Shown: positions 1 through 9,989 of the stretch, in pieces
Layout: every line of letters begins with the position of its first letter
How positions within the stretch are numbered: the stretch's first letter is position 1
Assembly (NCBI GenBank): GCA_031411995.1
Contig: JANOCD010000112.1
Location: 62,001 to 126,000, forward strand
DNA from: Rudanella sp031411995
GTDB lineage: Bacteria > Bacteroidota > Bacteroidia > Cytophagales > Spirosomataceae
Reading direction: 5' to 3'
Length of the DNA: 64,000 bases
Translations under genes and position numbers: made by a program
Notes under the pieces: generated by a model
The model's input: the letters and a program-made list of their open reading frames with translations, nothing else
Databases searched by the model: none
What the model was told of the DNA's origin: nothing

Positions 1-2406
1 CTGTTCAGAAACGCCATCGTCGGGGTAAATCCGAACGGTGGCGTTTTTCAGGCCCGTTAGGCGGAGGCAGCGTTTCATGCGGGGGATCCCCGATGTCATT
101 TCCTGACAGGAGATCATCCCCTCGGTTTGGGTCACAAAAAAGCGACTTTCCCGGTGCCAGGCTTTGGGCATAGTATAAACCGAATAGCCCCCGCTCAATT
201 CGGTTTCGTAGCCGGTCAGAATCGGCGCACCGGACAGCAGTTTAAACCGGTGCGTGATAGTGGTGTTGGGGCAGTAGCCGGAGAAGAAATAACCATTGCT
301 GCTACGGGCTATGGTCAACACGGGGTTCTTTACCGCCGGGCTACGCTTGTCGATACGATAGTCCAGGCCAAACTCCCTCAACACGTAGCGCATAAGCAGC
401 GGGCCGGTAAATAACTGTTCAGGATCGTCGGGGGTCAGGAGTTTGCCCCCCGTGAATTTACTGGAATTGGTGCCGCGCACATAGGCTACTTTGCCGCCTT
501 TCCAGGCTTGTAGGGTGCGTACCCAGACCACATCACGGCTGTTGCCGCCCTGCGTCATGGTCGTCAGAACTTTAGTCGTCGTTTCTTTTTTGTTCTTGAC
601 CTGCGTGGCCACCCCACCCCCCGAAAACAAGGCCTGGTGCTTTATCTGCTTCGGGTAGGGCTTGTCTAATTTATCCACGTTGAGGGTTGAATTTACCGTA
701 AAATCACCCTCAATCGCCGAGGTATTCTGGAGATTCAACAGATTTAAAAAGGCTGCTCCAGCCTCGTCGGCGGGACCATATACGAGCAGTTTACCGCCGT
801 TCTCCACGAACTCAATCAGCTTCTTTTCGAGCGGAGAGCCCGCTTCGGGGACAATGCTGACCAACACCGATTCCGCAAAAAACGCCGGTTTGGCCGTAAT
901 GACTTTTTGGAAGGCATTGGTCGAAATAATCGTGTTTAGCGGAAAACCGTTATTGATGGCTTGTCGGATAAGCCAATCACCGTAATAAATTTCAGGCACC
1001 CGCTTCGGCTCTTTGTAGGCCCAGGTATGATATTCATCGAACGGATACACCCACACAAGTGGCCCCGGTGCCGTGGGCGAATCGTAGCGGGCTTTCAGAA
1101 TATGGGGCGTAACCTCGTCGGGAACCTGCGCGGGCAGTTCACCATACGTATTGTCGGCGGTCAGGAAGCTCAGATGCGTGGGCAGACGGATTTCGCCTTT
1201 AGCGTTAATGCGTGCTACCGCCATTGGCAGGTAGATGTCGTGCGGTTCTTGCCCGTAACGGTCAAGCCAGGGGCTGTTAACCCACCACGGATCATGGGTG
1301 TAGTACCGGAACAGATACCGTTCGTCGGGAAGCTCGGCCATGCGCGACATATACCCCGCCATTTCCAACCCAAAATCGCCGTCTAGCGCGGCCCAGGGCG
1401 AATTGGGTGGGGGCAACATATTGTATTTCCCGCCGTAAATCTGCTTCAGATCAACACCATCACGGGCTAAGTCGGCTCCAGTTGAGAGGTTGGTTCCCCG
1501 CGTCTGAATCTGAAAGTCGGGACACTCTTGCCTGAACCGATTCCAGAAATCAGCGATCAGGGCACGGGTAGTTGCTAGTTTTTCGGTGGCAAATGTCTTG
1601 CCATCAAAAATAGCCCCGGTCGATGACCATCCTTCGACCCCGAAGCCGAACCCATTACTGAACCAGATATAATCGTAGCCCAGATCGGTCAGAAAATGCT
1701 GACTCTGCCGCCCGAAAAAGGTACCGAAGGGCGTGTTGGCCGGTATCCCGTTGGGGAATCCGGCGTACTTGTCCGTATCAGCGTTGAGCACGGAATAGCA
1801 GCTTACGAACGACTTGTGACCCATCGCGTTCCCCCCAAGTATCTCTGAGTGCTTCTGGTACTTAAACGGCGATTTGGCGAATTCTGGCCCCGGATCGAAC
1901 GTTGCTCCGATGCGGACAGGCTTACCGGTGACTCGTGTTCCAGTTTCCTTCAGCGTCTGAATGATGGCCCTCAAGTCGCCGTACGTGAACGCAGGCGGAT
2001 TATCCATGTACAGCAGTGCCCGTTCGTGCAGCGACAATTCAGCTGGCCCTGACCCGACGTCGTGTTCAGTATTTGGATTACCCATATACCGCGCCCATTC
2101 GAGGGACTGATTCAAGTCGCCCCGGTAATCCAGAATCTCTGACCCATCAGCGGTCCAGAGCATCACCGAGACCGTATCCGTATGCCGCAGGAGGGCCGAC
2201 CATTGTGTAAAGAGTTCCGTGGCTACCTGCTGCCTATAGACCGGGTCGTTCTTTTTGAACGGCTTTAGTGACATCTCCAGCGTGATGTTATTGAACGACT
2301 TCCCGCGCAGGGTAGAGTTATCAAGGTTCGGCGTATCGGCTATGCGGATAAAGCTGAACAGAATGACAATCAGTATACAAAGAAAGCCGATATGGTAAAC
2401 GCGCAT
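1..2406 (-). CDS. Large secreted protein of unknown family (partial, C-terminus beyond window)
   Basis: An open frame of 802 codons runs without a stop from the ATG at 2404-2406 to the left edge, so the C-terminus is missing. The N-terminus has a hydrophobic segment at about residues 4-21 that fits a signal peptide or membrane anchor. The body is rich in aromatic residues (for example SVMLWTADGSEILDY near residue 80), as in TIM-barrel glycosidases. Around residues 525-545 there is a stretch (FVENGGKLLVYGP) resembling the Rossmann-like 'trimerisation' domain that follows the barrel in GH42-type enzymes. I do not recognise the family; glycoside hydrolase is an inference from the fold hints and from its position as last gene of a SusC/SusD operon, 17 nt after susD. 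Confidence 0.7.
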   Translation of the reverse strand, partial: MRVYHIGFLCILIVILFSFIRIADTPNLDNSTLRGKSFNNITLEMSLKPFKKNDPVYRQQVATELFTQWSALLRHTDTVSVMLWTADGSEILDYRGDLNQSLEWARYMGNPNTEHDVGSGPAELSLHERALLYMDNPPAFTYGDLRAIIQTLKETGTRVTGKPVRIGATFDPGPEFAKSPFKYQKHSEILGGNAMGHKSFVSCYSVLNADTDKYAGFPNGIPANTPFGTFFGRQSQHFLTDLGYDYIWFSNGFGFGVEGWSSTGAIFDGKTFATEKLATTRALIADFWNRFRQECPDFQIQTRGTNLSTGADLARDGVDLKQIYGGKYNMLPPPNSPWAALDGDFGLEMAGYMSRMAELPDERYLFRYYTHDPWWVNSPWLDRYGQEPHDIYLPMAVARINAKGEIRLPTHLSFLTADNTYGELPAQVPDEVTPHILKARYDSPTAPGPLVWVYPFDEYHTWAYKEPKRVPEIYYGDWLIRQAINNGFPLNTIISTNAFQKVITAKPAFFAESVLVSIVPEAGSPLEKKLIEFVENGGKLLVYGPADEAGAAFLNLLNLQNTSAIEGDFTVNSTLNVDKLDKPYPKQIKHQALFSGGGVATQVKNKKETTTKVLTTMTQGGNSRDVVWVRTLQAWKGGKVAYVRGTNSSKFTGGKLLTPDDPEQLFTGPLLMRYVLREFGLDYRIDKRSPAVKNPVLTIARSSNGYFFSGYCPNTTITHRFKLLSGAPILTGYETELSGGYSVYTMPKAWHRESRFFVTQTEGMISCQEMTSGIPRMKRCLRLTGLKNATVRIYPDDGVSEQ

Positions 2407-2423
2407 AGGTTGAACGGATAAAA

Positions 2424-3863
2424 TCAATAACCTGGATTTTGCTTGACTAAACTTGGATTCAGGTCCACTTCGTTTTGCGGAATCGGGAAAATCAGCTCAA
2501 AATCCTGCACCGAAAAGCTCAGCTTCAGACTGGCATAATGGGCATTCAGCACCGTTTGCGCGCGGCCCGTCCGCACCAGATCAAACCAACGTTGGCCTTC
2601 ATACAAAAACTCCACCCGTCGCTCCCGTTCAATTGCTAACCGCAAATCAGTCTGGCTCAACCCACTCAGATTGGGAAGTTTAGCCCGCGTTCGAACTTGA
2701 TTGATGAGCGGTAGCGCGTCGGCAGGTTTGCCCTGTTCATTCAGAATCTCCGCGTACATCAGCAGCACGTCGGCGAAGCGCAACGACGTAAACGTAATAC
2801 TGCCATCGGAGAGGTCAATGGCTCTGAAATCCACGAATTTTAACCCGTAGCGGCTATACGACTTCCTGCCTCCGATCAGTGTCACCGAATCGTTGACCGA
2901 TACGGATTTCCGGGTATCTCCCCCTTCATAAGCGCGGATCAAATCCAGCGTCGGTGTAATCCGGCCCGACCCCTGTAGATTGCTGGGAAAAATAGCCATG
3001 CTCGTAATGGCTGGCGTAAAAACAGCCGAATAGTTATTGCCCATACTCCGCCCCGACGTATGCTGAATCTCGAAAATCGACTCGGCCAAATTGTTATTAC
3101 CGTTCGTGAACAGGGATTGGTAAGTAGCCACCAGCGAATACGCTTTGCTGTCGATGACTTCCTTTAACTTCGTAGCCGCCTGTTCGTAGTTTTTCTGCGT
3201 CAGATAGACCTTGCCCAGTAGGGATTTCGCACCCAGCCGCGACGCTCTGGTCTTGTCGGTGTTGCCCGTTGCGGGGAGCAGGGTTTCTGCTTCCGTTAAG
3301 TCTTTTACAATCAGGGCGTACACCTCTGCACTCGGCTTTAGAGACAGGTCGGCGGCTGCTACCTCTGCGGGGCTGCTAAAGGTTTCGTTGATAATCGGCA
3401 CGTTGCCAAACAACCGGACCAGGTAGAAGTACGCATTGGCACGCATGAACTTGGCTTCGCCTTTCATCCGGTCTTTCACCGTCTGGTCGAACGCTACTGC
3501 ATCAATACGGTTCAAAATGGCATTGCTCCGGGAGATGGTATATAGACAGGTGTTCCAGACAGACTGCCCGAATACGTTCGTTGAGGTAACGGCGTTTTGG
3601 TCCATCTGCATCTCATCCGTCGAGGGTGACGACCATTGAATCTCGGCATTGTCGGTCGCTAATTCGGTCATGTACAGTACGCTGCTGGCACTGAATAGGC
3701 CACGAAAGGTGCCGTAAACCCCTGTCAGAGCTGTCTCAAAATCGTTTTGACTCTTATAGAATTTCTGCTCGCTAATCTGAAAGTCGGGCGTTAACTCCAG
3801 AAAGTCCTTGCAGGAGAACGCCGTAGAAGCCAGTAGCAACAGGAGGGTAATTTTCTTTTTCAT
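2424..3863 (-). CDS. SusD/RagB family outer-membrane glycan-binding lipoprotein
   Basis: 479 residues. The N-terminus MKKKITLLLLLASTAFSC is a lipoprotein signal with the lipid-carrying Cys at 18, followed by acidic KDFLE, as in Bacteroidota surface lipoproteins. The body shows the SusD pattern: TPR-like helices with GAKSLLGKVYLTQKNYEQAA in the middle and a C-terminal ERERRVEFLYEGQRWFDLVR segment, which is diagnostic of the family. SusD proteins cap the SusC barrel and deliver oligosaccharides. The gene starts 26 nt after susC, so the pair is co-transcribed and should form one SusCD importer. The substrate cannot be read from the sequence; the isomerase and MFS transporter upstream suggest a neutral sugar polymer. 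Confidence 0.96.
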   Translation of the reverse strand: MKKKITLLLLLASTAFSCKDFLELTPDFQISEQKFYKSQNDFETALTGVYGTFRGLFSASSVLYMTELATDNAEIQWSSPSTDEMQMDQNAVTSTNVFGQSVWNTCLYTISRSNAILNRIDAVAFDQTVKDRMKGEAKFMRANAYFYLVRLFGNVPIINETFSSPAEVAAADLSLKPSAEVYALIVKDLTEAETLLPATGNTDKTRASRLGAKSLLGKVYLTQKNYEQAATKLKEVIDSKAYSLVATYQSLFTNGNNNLAESIFEIQHTSGRSMGNNYSAVFTPAITSMAIFPSNLQGSGRITPTLDLIRAYEGGDTRKSVSVNDSVTLIGGRKSYSRYGLKFVDFRAIDLSDGSITFTSLRFADVLLMYAEILNEQGKPADALPLINQVRTRAKLPNLSGLSQTDLRLAIERERRVEFLYEGQRWFDLVRTGRAQTVLNAHYASLKLSFSVQDFELIFPIPQNEVDLNPSLVKQNPGY

Positions 3864-3889
3864 GACTTTAGATGTTGATCGTCAGAAGA

Positions 3890-6800
3890 TTAAAAGGTTA
3901 GCCGAAGCCCCAGCGTGTAGGTACGAGGGTTAGGGTAGGCAAAAAAGTCGATACCGCTCCGGGCAATGTTATCACCCGTTGTGGTGCCTTCGGGGTCAAA
4001 GCCGGGATATTTCGTGAAGGTGTACAGGTTCGTTGCATCGGCATACACCGATAGTGCTTGCAGTCGGAGTTTGCTCATCAGCGGTTTTGGAAAGGCGTAG
4101 GCTAGGTTCACGCTCCGAATTCGGACGAATGATCCGTCGAACAGATACTTGGTGGTAGCCGCACTAAACCCAAAGGCGTAGTCGTTTCGGATAGCCCGCG
4201 AATACACTCCGGCACCGGGGTTTTCGAGAGACTTCCAGCGGTCGGCAATCACTGATAGTTGATTTTGCACCCCGGCCCCGTTCAGCGACACCTCGCCCCC
4301 CTGAAAATAGATATCGTTGCCCTGCGACCCGTTGACGCTGATATTCAGACTCAGGTTTTTGTAGGTAAACTGATTGCCGAAGCCCCACGTAAAATCGGGC
4401 CATGGATTACCCACAATAGTCCGGTCGGCGGCCGTGATGGCGCCATCGCCGTTGGCATCCTGATACCGAAAATCGCCTGGCTGCACACGTGGGTGCTGTT
4501 TAGGGTTGCTGTTCACTTCCTCCTGACTCTGGAATACCCCCAGAATGTTGAGGAGCCGGAAACTCGAAATCGGATACCCCACCTGCGCCACCTGATAATC
4601 GGAGGTCTGAATCCGGGCCGTTGCCGAGTTGAGGGCCAGAACCTTGTTGCGGTTCCAGCTAATATTGAAGTCGGTGTTCCACTGGAACGGCCCTTTGGCA
4701 ACGTTCTGCGAATTGATGGTCAACTCAAGCCCCTTGTTTTCGACTTCGCCGATGTTCTGCACCGAACTGCTGAAACCCGATGCTGCCGGTAGAATCACGT
4801 TCAGCAGCAGGTTCTTTTTGTAGGTCCGGTAAGCATCGAACACAAACGATAACCGGTTCTGAAACAGCGACAGGTCTAGTCCCAAATTTGTTTGCACCGA
4901 CTGTTCCCAGGTCAGGACATCGTTGGATAAACTCGATGGCACTACGCCCGACACGACATTCCCGCCCTGCACGTTCCGAAAAATGCTCAGCAGCCCCTGA
5001 CTGGCGTAGTTAGGGATCAGGTTATTACCCGAAATGCCGTAACTCGCCCTGATTTTCAGGTCGCTAATAACACTGACGGGCTTCATAAACGACTCGTCGG
5101 ATAGCCGATAGGCCACTGAGAACGACGGGAACGTTCCCCAGCGGTTCTGGGCACCAAACCGCGAACTACCATCGGTGCGTACTGTCGCCGTGAACAGGTA
5201 TTTTCCTGCCAGTGTGTAGTTTACACGCGCCAGCCACGACAGCATGGACCACTCACTTTTGTAGTTTGTCCCCGACGTGACGGCCCCGGCAGCCAGATAC
5301 GGCACGTCATCGGTAGGGAAGTCGGTGCCACCCGCCTGCAAAATTTCGTCTGTATTTTTCTGGGCGGTAAACCCAACCAGGGCATCAACATCGTGCCGTT
5401 CGCCAAATTTATGACGATAGTTCAGGGTATTCTCGTTTAGCCAGTTCAAACTCTTAACCTCGGTAACTCCGGCCGTGGCGGCCCCCGTCCGGCTGGTGGC
5501 CAGTCCTACCTTCGAGGATTTCCACAGGCGGGTTACGTTGTTTGAGTAGTTAACACCGACTGAGGTTTTGAACACCAGACCTGGGGTCAGTTCGTATTGT
5601 AAGTAATTGTTGGTGAACACGTTGGTATTGTTGCGTTTATCCGAAAATTCAGCCGCAATAATTAATGGATGCTCGACCGGAATCCCCGTTGGGCTGGAAA
5701 ATTCGGAATAGAACGTTCCATCGGGATTATAGACCGGAATGGTCGGGTCGCTGGCTAATGCCGCCGAGATCAGCCCCCGAAACTGAAGGTGGCCTTCGGC
5801 GCGGGCAAAATCCCCGTAGGAGTGCGCTCCCGAAAACGACGCACCCAGTTTTAGTTTCGGGGTCAGATACGCATCGATGTTGGTACGGAGCGTAAATTTT
5901 TTGAAGTCAGAACCAATAATGATTCCTTTCTGATCGAAGAAGCCGCCCGATACATAATACCCTACATCGCGGCTGGTTCCACTGGCCGATAGCTGGTAAT
6001 TCTGCACCGTTCCCTGCCGAAAAATAAGATCCTGCCAATCCGTTCCGTACCCCTCATTCGCAAACTGGGATGGGTCCCTAAAGCCGGGTTTTACCTGCGT
6101 AGCCGTGCTACGAACACTATTGGCATCGCTGGCTCTGCCGCCCGCAAACACCCAGGCATTATCGCGGCCATCGGCCACGTATTCGGCGTACTGACGTGGT
6201 GTAAGCAGGTTTACTTTTTTGGCCAGTTCCTGTACCCCCGTCGAGTGCTCAAAGCTGATGGTGGGTTTGCCCAACTTACCGCGTTTGGTCGTAATAATCA
6301 CCACGCCGTTGGCCCCGCGCGAGCCGTAGATAGCCGTTGCCGACGCATCTTTCAACACCTGAATCGACTCAATGTCAGCCGGGTTAATAGTGGACAGCGG
6401 GTTAATACGGTTCGTTCCGCTACTACTGGCAATTCCACCCGCCGAATACGAACTTGCGGCAAAGGTACTAAGGTCCGAGCCCCCGCCCCCTGTCCCGATG
6501 GCGTAACCGTCTACCACGTAGAGGGGTGAATTGCCCCCTGTAATGGAACTGATACCCCGAATCACCACATTGACGTTGCCGCCCGGTGCGCCAGAGGTTT
6601 GAGTAATCTGCACCCCGGCCACTTTGCCCTGCATCATCTGATCGACACTCGTGGCCGACGGAACCGGCACGAGGTCTTTGCTGGTCAGGTTCACGATGGC
6701 CCCCGTCAGATCTTTTTTGCGCTGAGTACCGTAGCCTACCACCACTACGTCCTGTAGTTGCTGCTGGTCGGTTTTGAGGGCAACGTTGAGAGTTGTCCGG

Positions 6801-7090
6801 GTGCCAACGGCAAGTTCCTGTGGCGTATAGCCAATAAAACTGACCACCAGCGTTGCATTAGGCGATACATTAAGCCGAAAACCACCGTTTGTGTCGGTAG
6901 TAGTGCCATTCGTTGTCCCTTTTTCGGTGATGGTTGCGCCCACCAGCCCTTCACCGTCTTCCGATGCGGTAATCCGGCCAGTAACCGCCACTTTACCCGA
7001 CTGAGCAAGGGCCTGGCTTCCGATAGCCAGCACACTCAGCAGACTGCCAACCAGGAAAAGGCGCAGTCGATAGAATAGACTATTGTACAT
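3890..7090 (-). CDS. SusC/RagA family TonB-dependent outer-membrane transporter
   Basis: 1066 residues, the usual SusC length. A signal peptide ends near residue 29 (SQALAQ). Next comes a carboxypeptidase-regulatory-like beta domain (about 35-110, with GLVGATITEKGTTNGTTTD), then the SusC-specific DVVVVGYGTQRKKDLTGA junction that opens the plug domain (with SPLYVVDGY and GANGVVIITTKRG), and finally the 22-strand barrel ending in the aromatic LRLTF. It imports oligosaccharides across the outer membrane using TonB energy. There is no N-terminal STN/FecR-signalling domain, so regulation by anti-sigma factor is not expected. It lies 38 nt after the isomerase gene and 26 nt before susD, in the same operon. 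Confidence 0.97.
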   Translation of the reverse strand: MYNSLFYRLRLFLVGSLLSVLAIGSQALAQSGKVAVTGRITASEDGEGLVGATITEKGTTNGTTTDTNGGFRLNVSPNATLVVSFIGYTPQELAVGTRTTLNVALKTDQQQLQDVVVVGYGTQRKKDLTGAIVNLTSKDLVPVPSATSVDQMMQGKVAGVQITQTSGAPGGNVNVVIRGISSITGGNSPLYVVDGYAIGTGGGGSDLSTFAASSYSAGGIASSSGTNRINPLSTINPADIESIQVLKDASATAIYGSRGANGVVIITTKRGKLGKPTISFEHSTGVQELAKKVNLLTPRQYAEYVADGRDNAWVFAGGRASDANSVRSTATQVKPGFRDPSQFANEGYGTDWQDLIFRQGTVQNYQLSASGTSRDVGYYVSGGFFDQKGIIIGSDFKKFTLRTNIDAYLTPKLKLGASFSGAHSYGDFARAEGHLQFRGLISAALASDPTIPVYNPDGTFYSEFSSPTGIPVEHPLIIAAEFSDKRNNTNVFTNNYLQYELTPGLVFKTSVGVNYSNNVTRLWKSSKVGLATSRTGAATAGVTEVKSLNWLNENTLNYRHKFGERHDVDALVGFTAQKNTDEILQAGGTDFPTDDVPYLAAGAVTSGTNYKSEWSMLSWLARVNYTLAGKYLFTATVRTDGSSRFGAQNRWGTFPSFSVAYRLSDESFMKPVSVISDLKIRASYGISGNNLIPNYASQGLLSIFRNVQGGNVVSGVVPSSLSNDVLTWEQSVQTNLGLDLSLFQNRLSFVFDAYRTYKKNLLLNVILPAASGFSSSVQNIGEVENKGLELTINSQNVAKGPFQWNTDFNISWNRNKVLALNSATARIQTSDYQVAQVGYPISSFRLLNILGVFQSQEEVNSNPKQHPRVQPGDFRYQDANGDGAITAADRTIVGNPWPDFTWGFGNQFTYKNLSLNISVNGSQGNDIYFQGGEVSLNGAGVQNQLSVIADRWKSLENPGAGVYSRAIRNDYAFGFSAATTKYLFDGSFVRIRSVNLAYAFPKPLMSKLRLQALSVYADATNLYTFTKYPGFDPEGTTTGDNIARSGIDFFAYPNPRTYTLGLRLTF

Positions 7091-7128
7091 ATAGTGAACT
7101 GATTTAATAGTGGAGATTTATAAAAGCA

Positions 7129-8622
7129 CTACCCAGCAACGATGACTGATTCGACGCCGAGGTAATCGGCAATTTTCTGAATTGTCAGGGCGTGATGCCC
7201 CACTCCCAGTGCGAAATGGTGCGTAGGCCCCTCACTGATCCATCGTTTGAGGAAAGTGCGCACATCGGGCTTGAAAAACCCGCGTGTATTTGTATTGCCT
7301 GTTGGTGGAATTGGCCCCGAAATGGACTCGCCTTCGGCAATGACGAATTTCATTTTGCCGTCGTACGTCGAATTAATACTGAGCATAGTAATTGGCCCTT
7401 CTTTAATTTTGAACTCCACACCGGCCCCGAAACCGGGTTTGCCGTGATATTTCTTCAGGCTCCTTAGTACCGGCTGACCTTCGGCAATGGCTATGTTATG
7501 GGGCCCATCGTGTCCAACCAGCACAAAGCCTTCTTTGAAATCCACTGGATGGAATTCTGCGAAACTGCCACCGATCCCCAACCGTTCCATAATGAGCATC
7601 GCGATACAGGTTTTCAGGTCCGATTCTCCGCACATCGGGAAACCCGCACCCTGTAGCAGTGAGTTGCCCACAATCAGATTTGACATCACTACCCGTGTGT
7701 CGCTGCCATCGGGACCATCATAATAGTAGGCCAGACCGTCTAGGTTTTTGATTCGGATAAACTTTTCTAAGGCTACAGCTGCCTGAGCGGCAATGTGCAG
7801 GTCGGAATCCCGTAGTTTTTCGGATATGGGGTCTGAAACTGGGTCGGGCGTATCGAAAAAGTCCAGAATGCGCCCTTTGACCGCATCAATTTCGTCAGCC
7901 GTGGCCTGCTGATACTGCGTAACAATCTCATGGGCTTCGCACTGAACGATGTGCGCTCCAAAATGGGCCGTGAGCATGGTTGAATCGGAATGCATATCGA
8001 GCATAGCCTCGATGGGATGTCCGATATGCCCGATGCGGGATTTTTTCAGGTCATGCAGCACGGCCGCAATCCGGCAATATTCGGCGATTTCGGCATCAGC
8101 AGCCGGGTCGTCGTAGAGCGTACCAATAATCATTTGCGGCACCTTCCGGCCCATTCTAACGGCTACCCCGGCAAACTCGGGCAGCGAGCAGATGTCGTCG
8201 TTGTAAAGCTGCATATACGTCGACGCCCGGCTGTAGTCCATCGCCTTGTCGGGTTGCAGAGCCACCAGGACGATGGGGACGTCGATACATTTACTGATGA
8301 CCCCAAACGTGCTGGAGGTAGCATATGTGAGCATGTCGCAAAAAATCAAATCAAGGTTGGCCGCATTGAGTCTGGGCACCAGTTCATACGCCTTAGCAAC
8401 CTCATCCACCAGGCCAAAGTCAACCACCTCGGCGGCATCAAGAGCGTCTACTTTCTGAATGAAAACAGTTTGCTTGGCCAACATATCGTCTAGCAACCCC
8501 TCGAACTGACCCCAATACTTGAAATAACCAACCCCAAACACCCCAATTCTAGGACGGGTTTTCTCGCGTTTTACCCAATCGACCTGCTTTTGAAGGAGGC
8601 CATTTGATGATTGACTCACCAT
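7129..8622 (-). CDS. L-arabinose/L-fucose isomerase-family protein (AraA/FucI superfamily)
   Basis: 497 residues. The N-terminal half has the FucI/AraA Rossmann-type domains (RIGVFGVGYFKYWGQF near 25; NLDLIFCDMLTYATSS near 90). The C-terminal half shows the pattern of the four metal ligands of arabinose isomerase: Glu333 in MCGESDLKT, Glu356 in FAEFHP, His371 in VGHDGPHN, and the His pair 468-469 in GPTHHFALG. Such enzymes interconvert aldoses and ketoses with Mn2+ or a similar metal. It is a distant member, so the real sugar could be L-arabinose, L-fucose, L-rhamnose or another aldose. The gene sits between the MFS transporter (107 nt upstream) and susC (38 nt downstream). The gap before it contains a copy of the operon's operator. 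No matching kinase or aldolase lies nearby. Confidence 0.85.
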   Translation of the reverse strand: MVSQSSNGLLQKQVDWVKREKTRPRIGVFGVGYFKYWGQFEGLLDDMLAKQTVFIQKVDALDAAEVVDFGLVDEVAKAYELVPRLNAANLDLIFCDMLTYATSSTFGVISKCIDVPIVLVALQPDKAMDYSRASTYMQLYNDDICSLPEFAGVAVRMGRKVPQMIIGTLYDDPAADAEIAEYCRIAAVLHDLKKSRIGHIGHPIEAMLDMHSDSTMLTAHFGAHIVQCEAHEIVTQYQQATADEIDAVKGRILDFFDTPDPVSDPISEKLRDSDLHIAAQAAVALEKFIRIKNLDGLAYYYDGPDGSDTRVVMSNLIVGNSLLQGAGFPMCGESDLKTCIAMLIMERLGIGGSFAEFHPVDFKEGFVLVGHDGPHNIAIAEGQPVLRSLKKYHGKPGFGAGVEFKIKEGPITMLSINSTYDGKMKFVIAEGESISGPIPPTGNTNTRGFFKPDVRTFLKRWISEGPTHHFALGVGHHALTIQKIADYLGVESVIVAG

Positions 8623-8654
8623 AAATGTATTAGTTTATGTTTTTTCGTACTCTT

Positions 8655-8672
8655 GTTAGTGCGTTAAGTTAA
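8655..8672 (-). promoter_or_regulatory. Second copy of near-palindromic operator upstream of the isomerase gene
   Basis: On the operon's coding strand the site reads TTAACTTAACGCACTAAC. It shares the eight-base half-site TTAACTTA, the central GC and the following TAA with the site at 10192-10210. It lies 33 nt before the isomerase start. No TANNTTTG box was found next to it, so it may be an auxiliary or internal operator. Confidence 0.5.
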
Positions 8673-8729
8673 TATGCTCGTGTTTTTACGAGTAGTAGTC
8701 CAGACTATTCATAATGCCTCCACCTGGTG

Positions 8730-9989
8730 TCAGGCAATCTCTGTACTATCCGGCATTTCCACTTGTTTTCGAGCACCCAGATGCAGCTCTTTGATACTGG
8801 GAATCAGTAAGATAAACAGTATAAAGGCAAGTGGATAAAGCAACCCCGACGCAATCCAAAGCGGCCGGTAGGAATACTGTTGAATCACCACGCCCATCAA
8901 TGGATTCAGCAATAGGCCCGCCACCGCACCGGCCGTACCGGACAAGCCCACCACCGTTGAGGTAGCCTGCTGCCCAAACATGTCGGAGATAGCCGTGATA
9001 TAATTGGTAATCCAGAAACCATGCGCGAACATAAATACCGCCATAAGTGCAATTGCTCCATTAACAGTCGACACCCATTCAATGGCCGGGGCTGCTAGTG
9101 TCAGCAAGGCAGCCAGTCCCATGATCGTTTTGCGGGCTTTATTGACCGAGAAACGGCGCTCAATCAATTGACCTGACAACCAGCCACCGAGTATGTTGGC
9201 AATGCCAAGAGCTAAAAAGGGCATCCAAAAAAGATTCCCAATAGCTTCAAACGAGACATTCCGAACCGAACTAAGGTATTTAGGAATCCAGAACATCATG
9301 AAATAAAACACTGGATCGAGCAAAAAGCGAATGAGAATAAACACCCAGGTGGGCCTTAGTTTGACCAGATTCAGAAACGGAACCGGTTCACTCCTTGGTT
9401 CTTCACTCGCTATGACTGAAGCCATGTTCTCTTTTTTCCAGGGAACTAGCAACCACACGATAACCCAGATGATGCCAATCAGTCCGGGAATAAGAAATCC
9501 ACCCCGCCATCCATAATTACCTGACAGCCATATTGTTAATGGAGGAGCAACAACAGCCCCTATAGCCGAACCACCAATGGCGATACCGTTGGCCAATGCC
9601 CTTTCTTTCTTGTCGAACCAGCGGTACACCGTCCAGGCAGCACCCGGAAAACACCCCCCTTCGCCCATCCCGAGGAAAAACCGGAAAGTCAACAGTTGCG
9701 AAAAGCTGTTCATTACCGCATGTAGGCTGTTGGCCACGGACCACAGACCCACCGAAATTGCCAGTCCGGTTTTACCACCCACCCGGTCTATCAGCCAGCC
9801 ACCCAGCGTGAACATGAGGGCGTAGCTGATGAGGAAACTGGTGTTTACCAGGCCATACTGCACATCGGTGATATTGAACTCTTCTTGAATTTTAATAATA
9901 GCAATCGACAGCACCTGCCTATCCAGAAAGCTAAGGCCGGTAGCCACAAAAAGCATAAAAACTATAAACCAGCGTAGAGTCTTAGCCAT
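8730..9989 (-). CDS. MFS transporter, anion:cation symporter (ACS)-like family
   Basis: 419 residues with 12 predicted hydrophobic helices. The first loop carries the MFS signature region (GLSFLDRQVLSIAII near residue 18 and GGWLIDRVGGKTG near 63), and GMGEGGCFPGAAWTVYRWFDKKERA near 107 is typical of the ACS/hexuronate and phthalate permease branch (ExuT-like). It should move a sugar acid or small sugar across the inner membrane. It is the first gene of the region 1 operon, with a promoter about 230 nt upstream and an operator at the transcription start. Its partners (isomerase, SusCD) suggest it imports the monosaccharide released by this locus. ACS members favour organic anions, so a neutral sugar would be atypical. 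Confidence 0.88.
   Translation of the reverse strand: MAKTLRWFIVFMLFVATGLSFLDRQVLSIAIIKIQEEFNITDVQYGLVNTSFLISYALMFTLGGWLIDRVGGKTGLAISVGLWSVANSLHAVMNSFSQLLTFRFFLGMGEGGCFPGAAWTVYRWFDKKERALANGIAIGGSAIGAVVAPPLTIWLSGNYGWRGGFLIPGLIGIIWVIVWLLVPWKKENMASVIASEEPRSEPVPFLNLVKLRPTWVFILIRFLLDPVFYFMMFWIPKYLSSVRNVSFEAIGNLFWMPFLALGIANILGGWLSGQLIERRFSVNKARKTIMGLAALLTLAAPAIEWVSTVNGAIALMAVFMFAHGFWITNYITAISDMFGQQATSTVVGLSGTAGAVAGLLLNPLMGVVIQQYSYRPLWIASGLLYPLAFILFILLIPSIKELHLGARKQVEMPDSTEIA

Noticed and set aside
8677..8692. CTCGT/ACGAG hairpin after the MFS gene as a terminator
   Set aside because: The stem is only 5 bp and no T tract follows on the coding strand; the downstream isomerase appears to be in the same operon.
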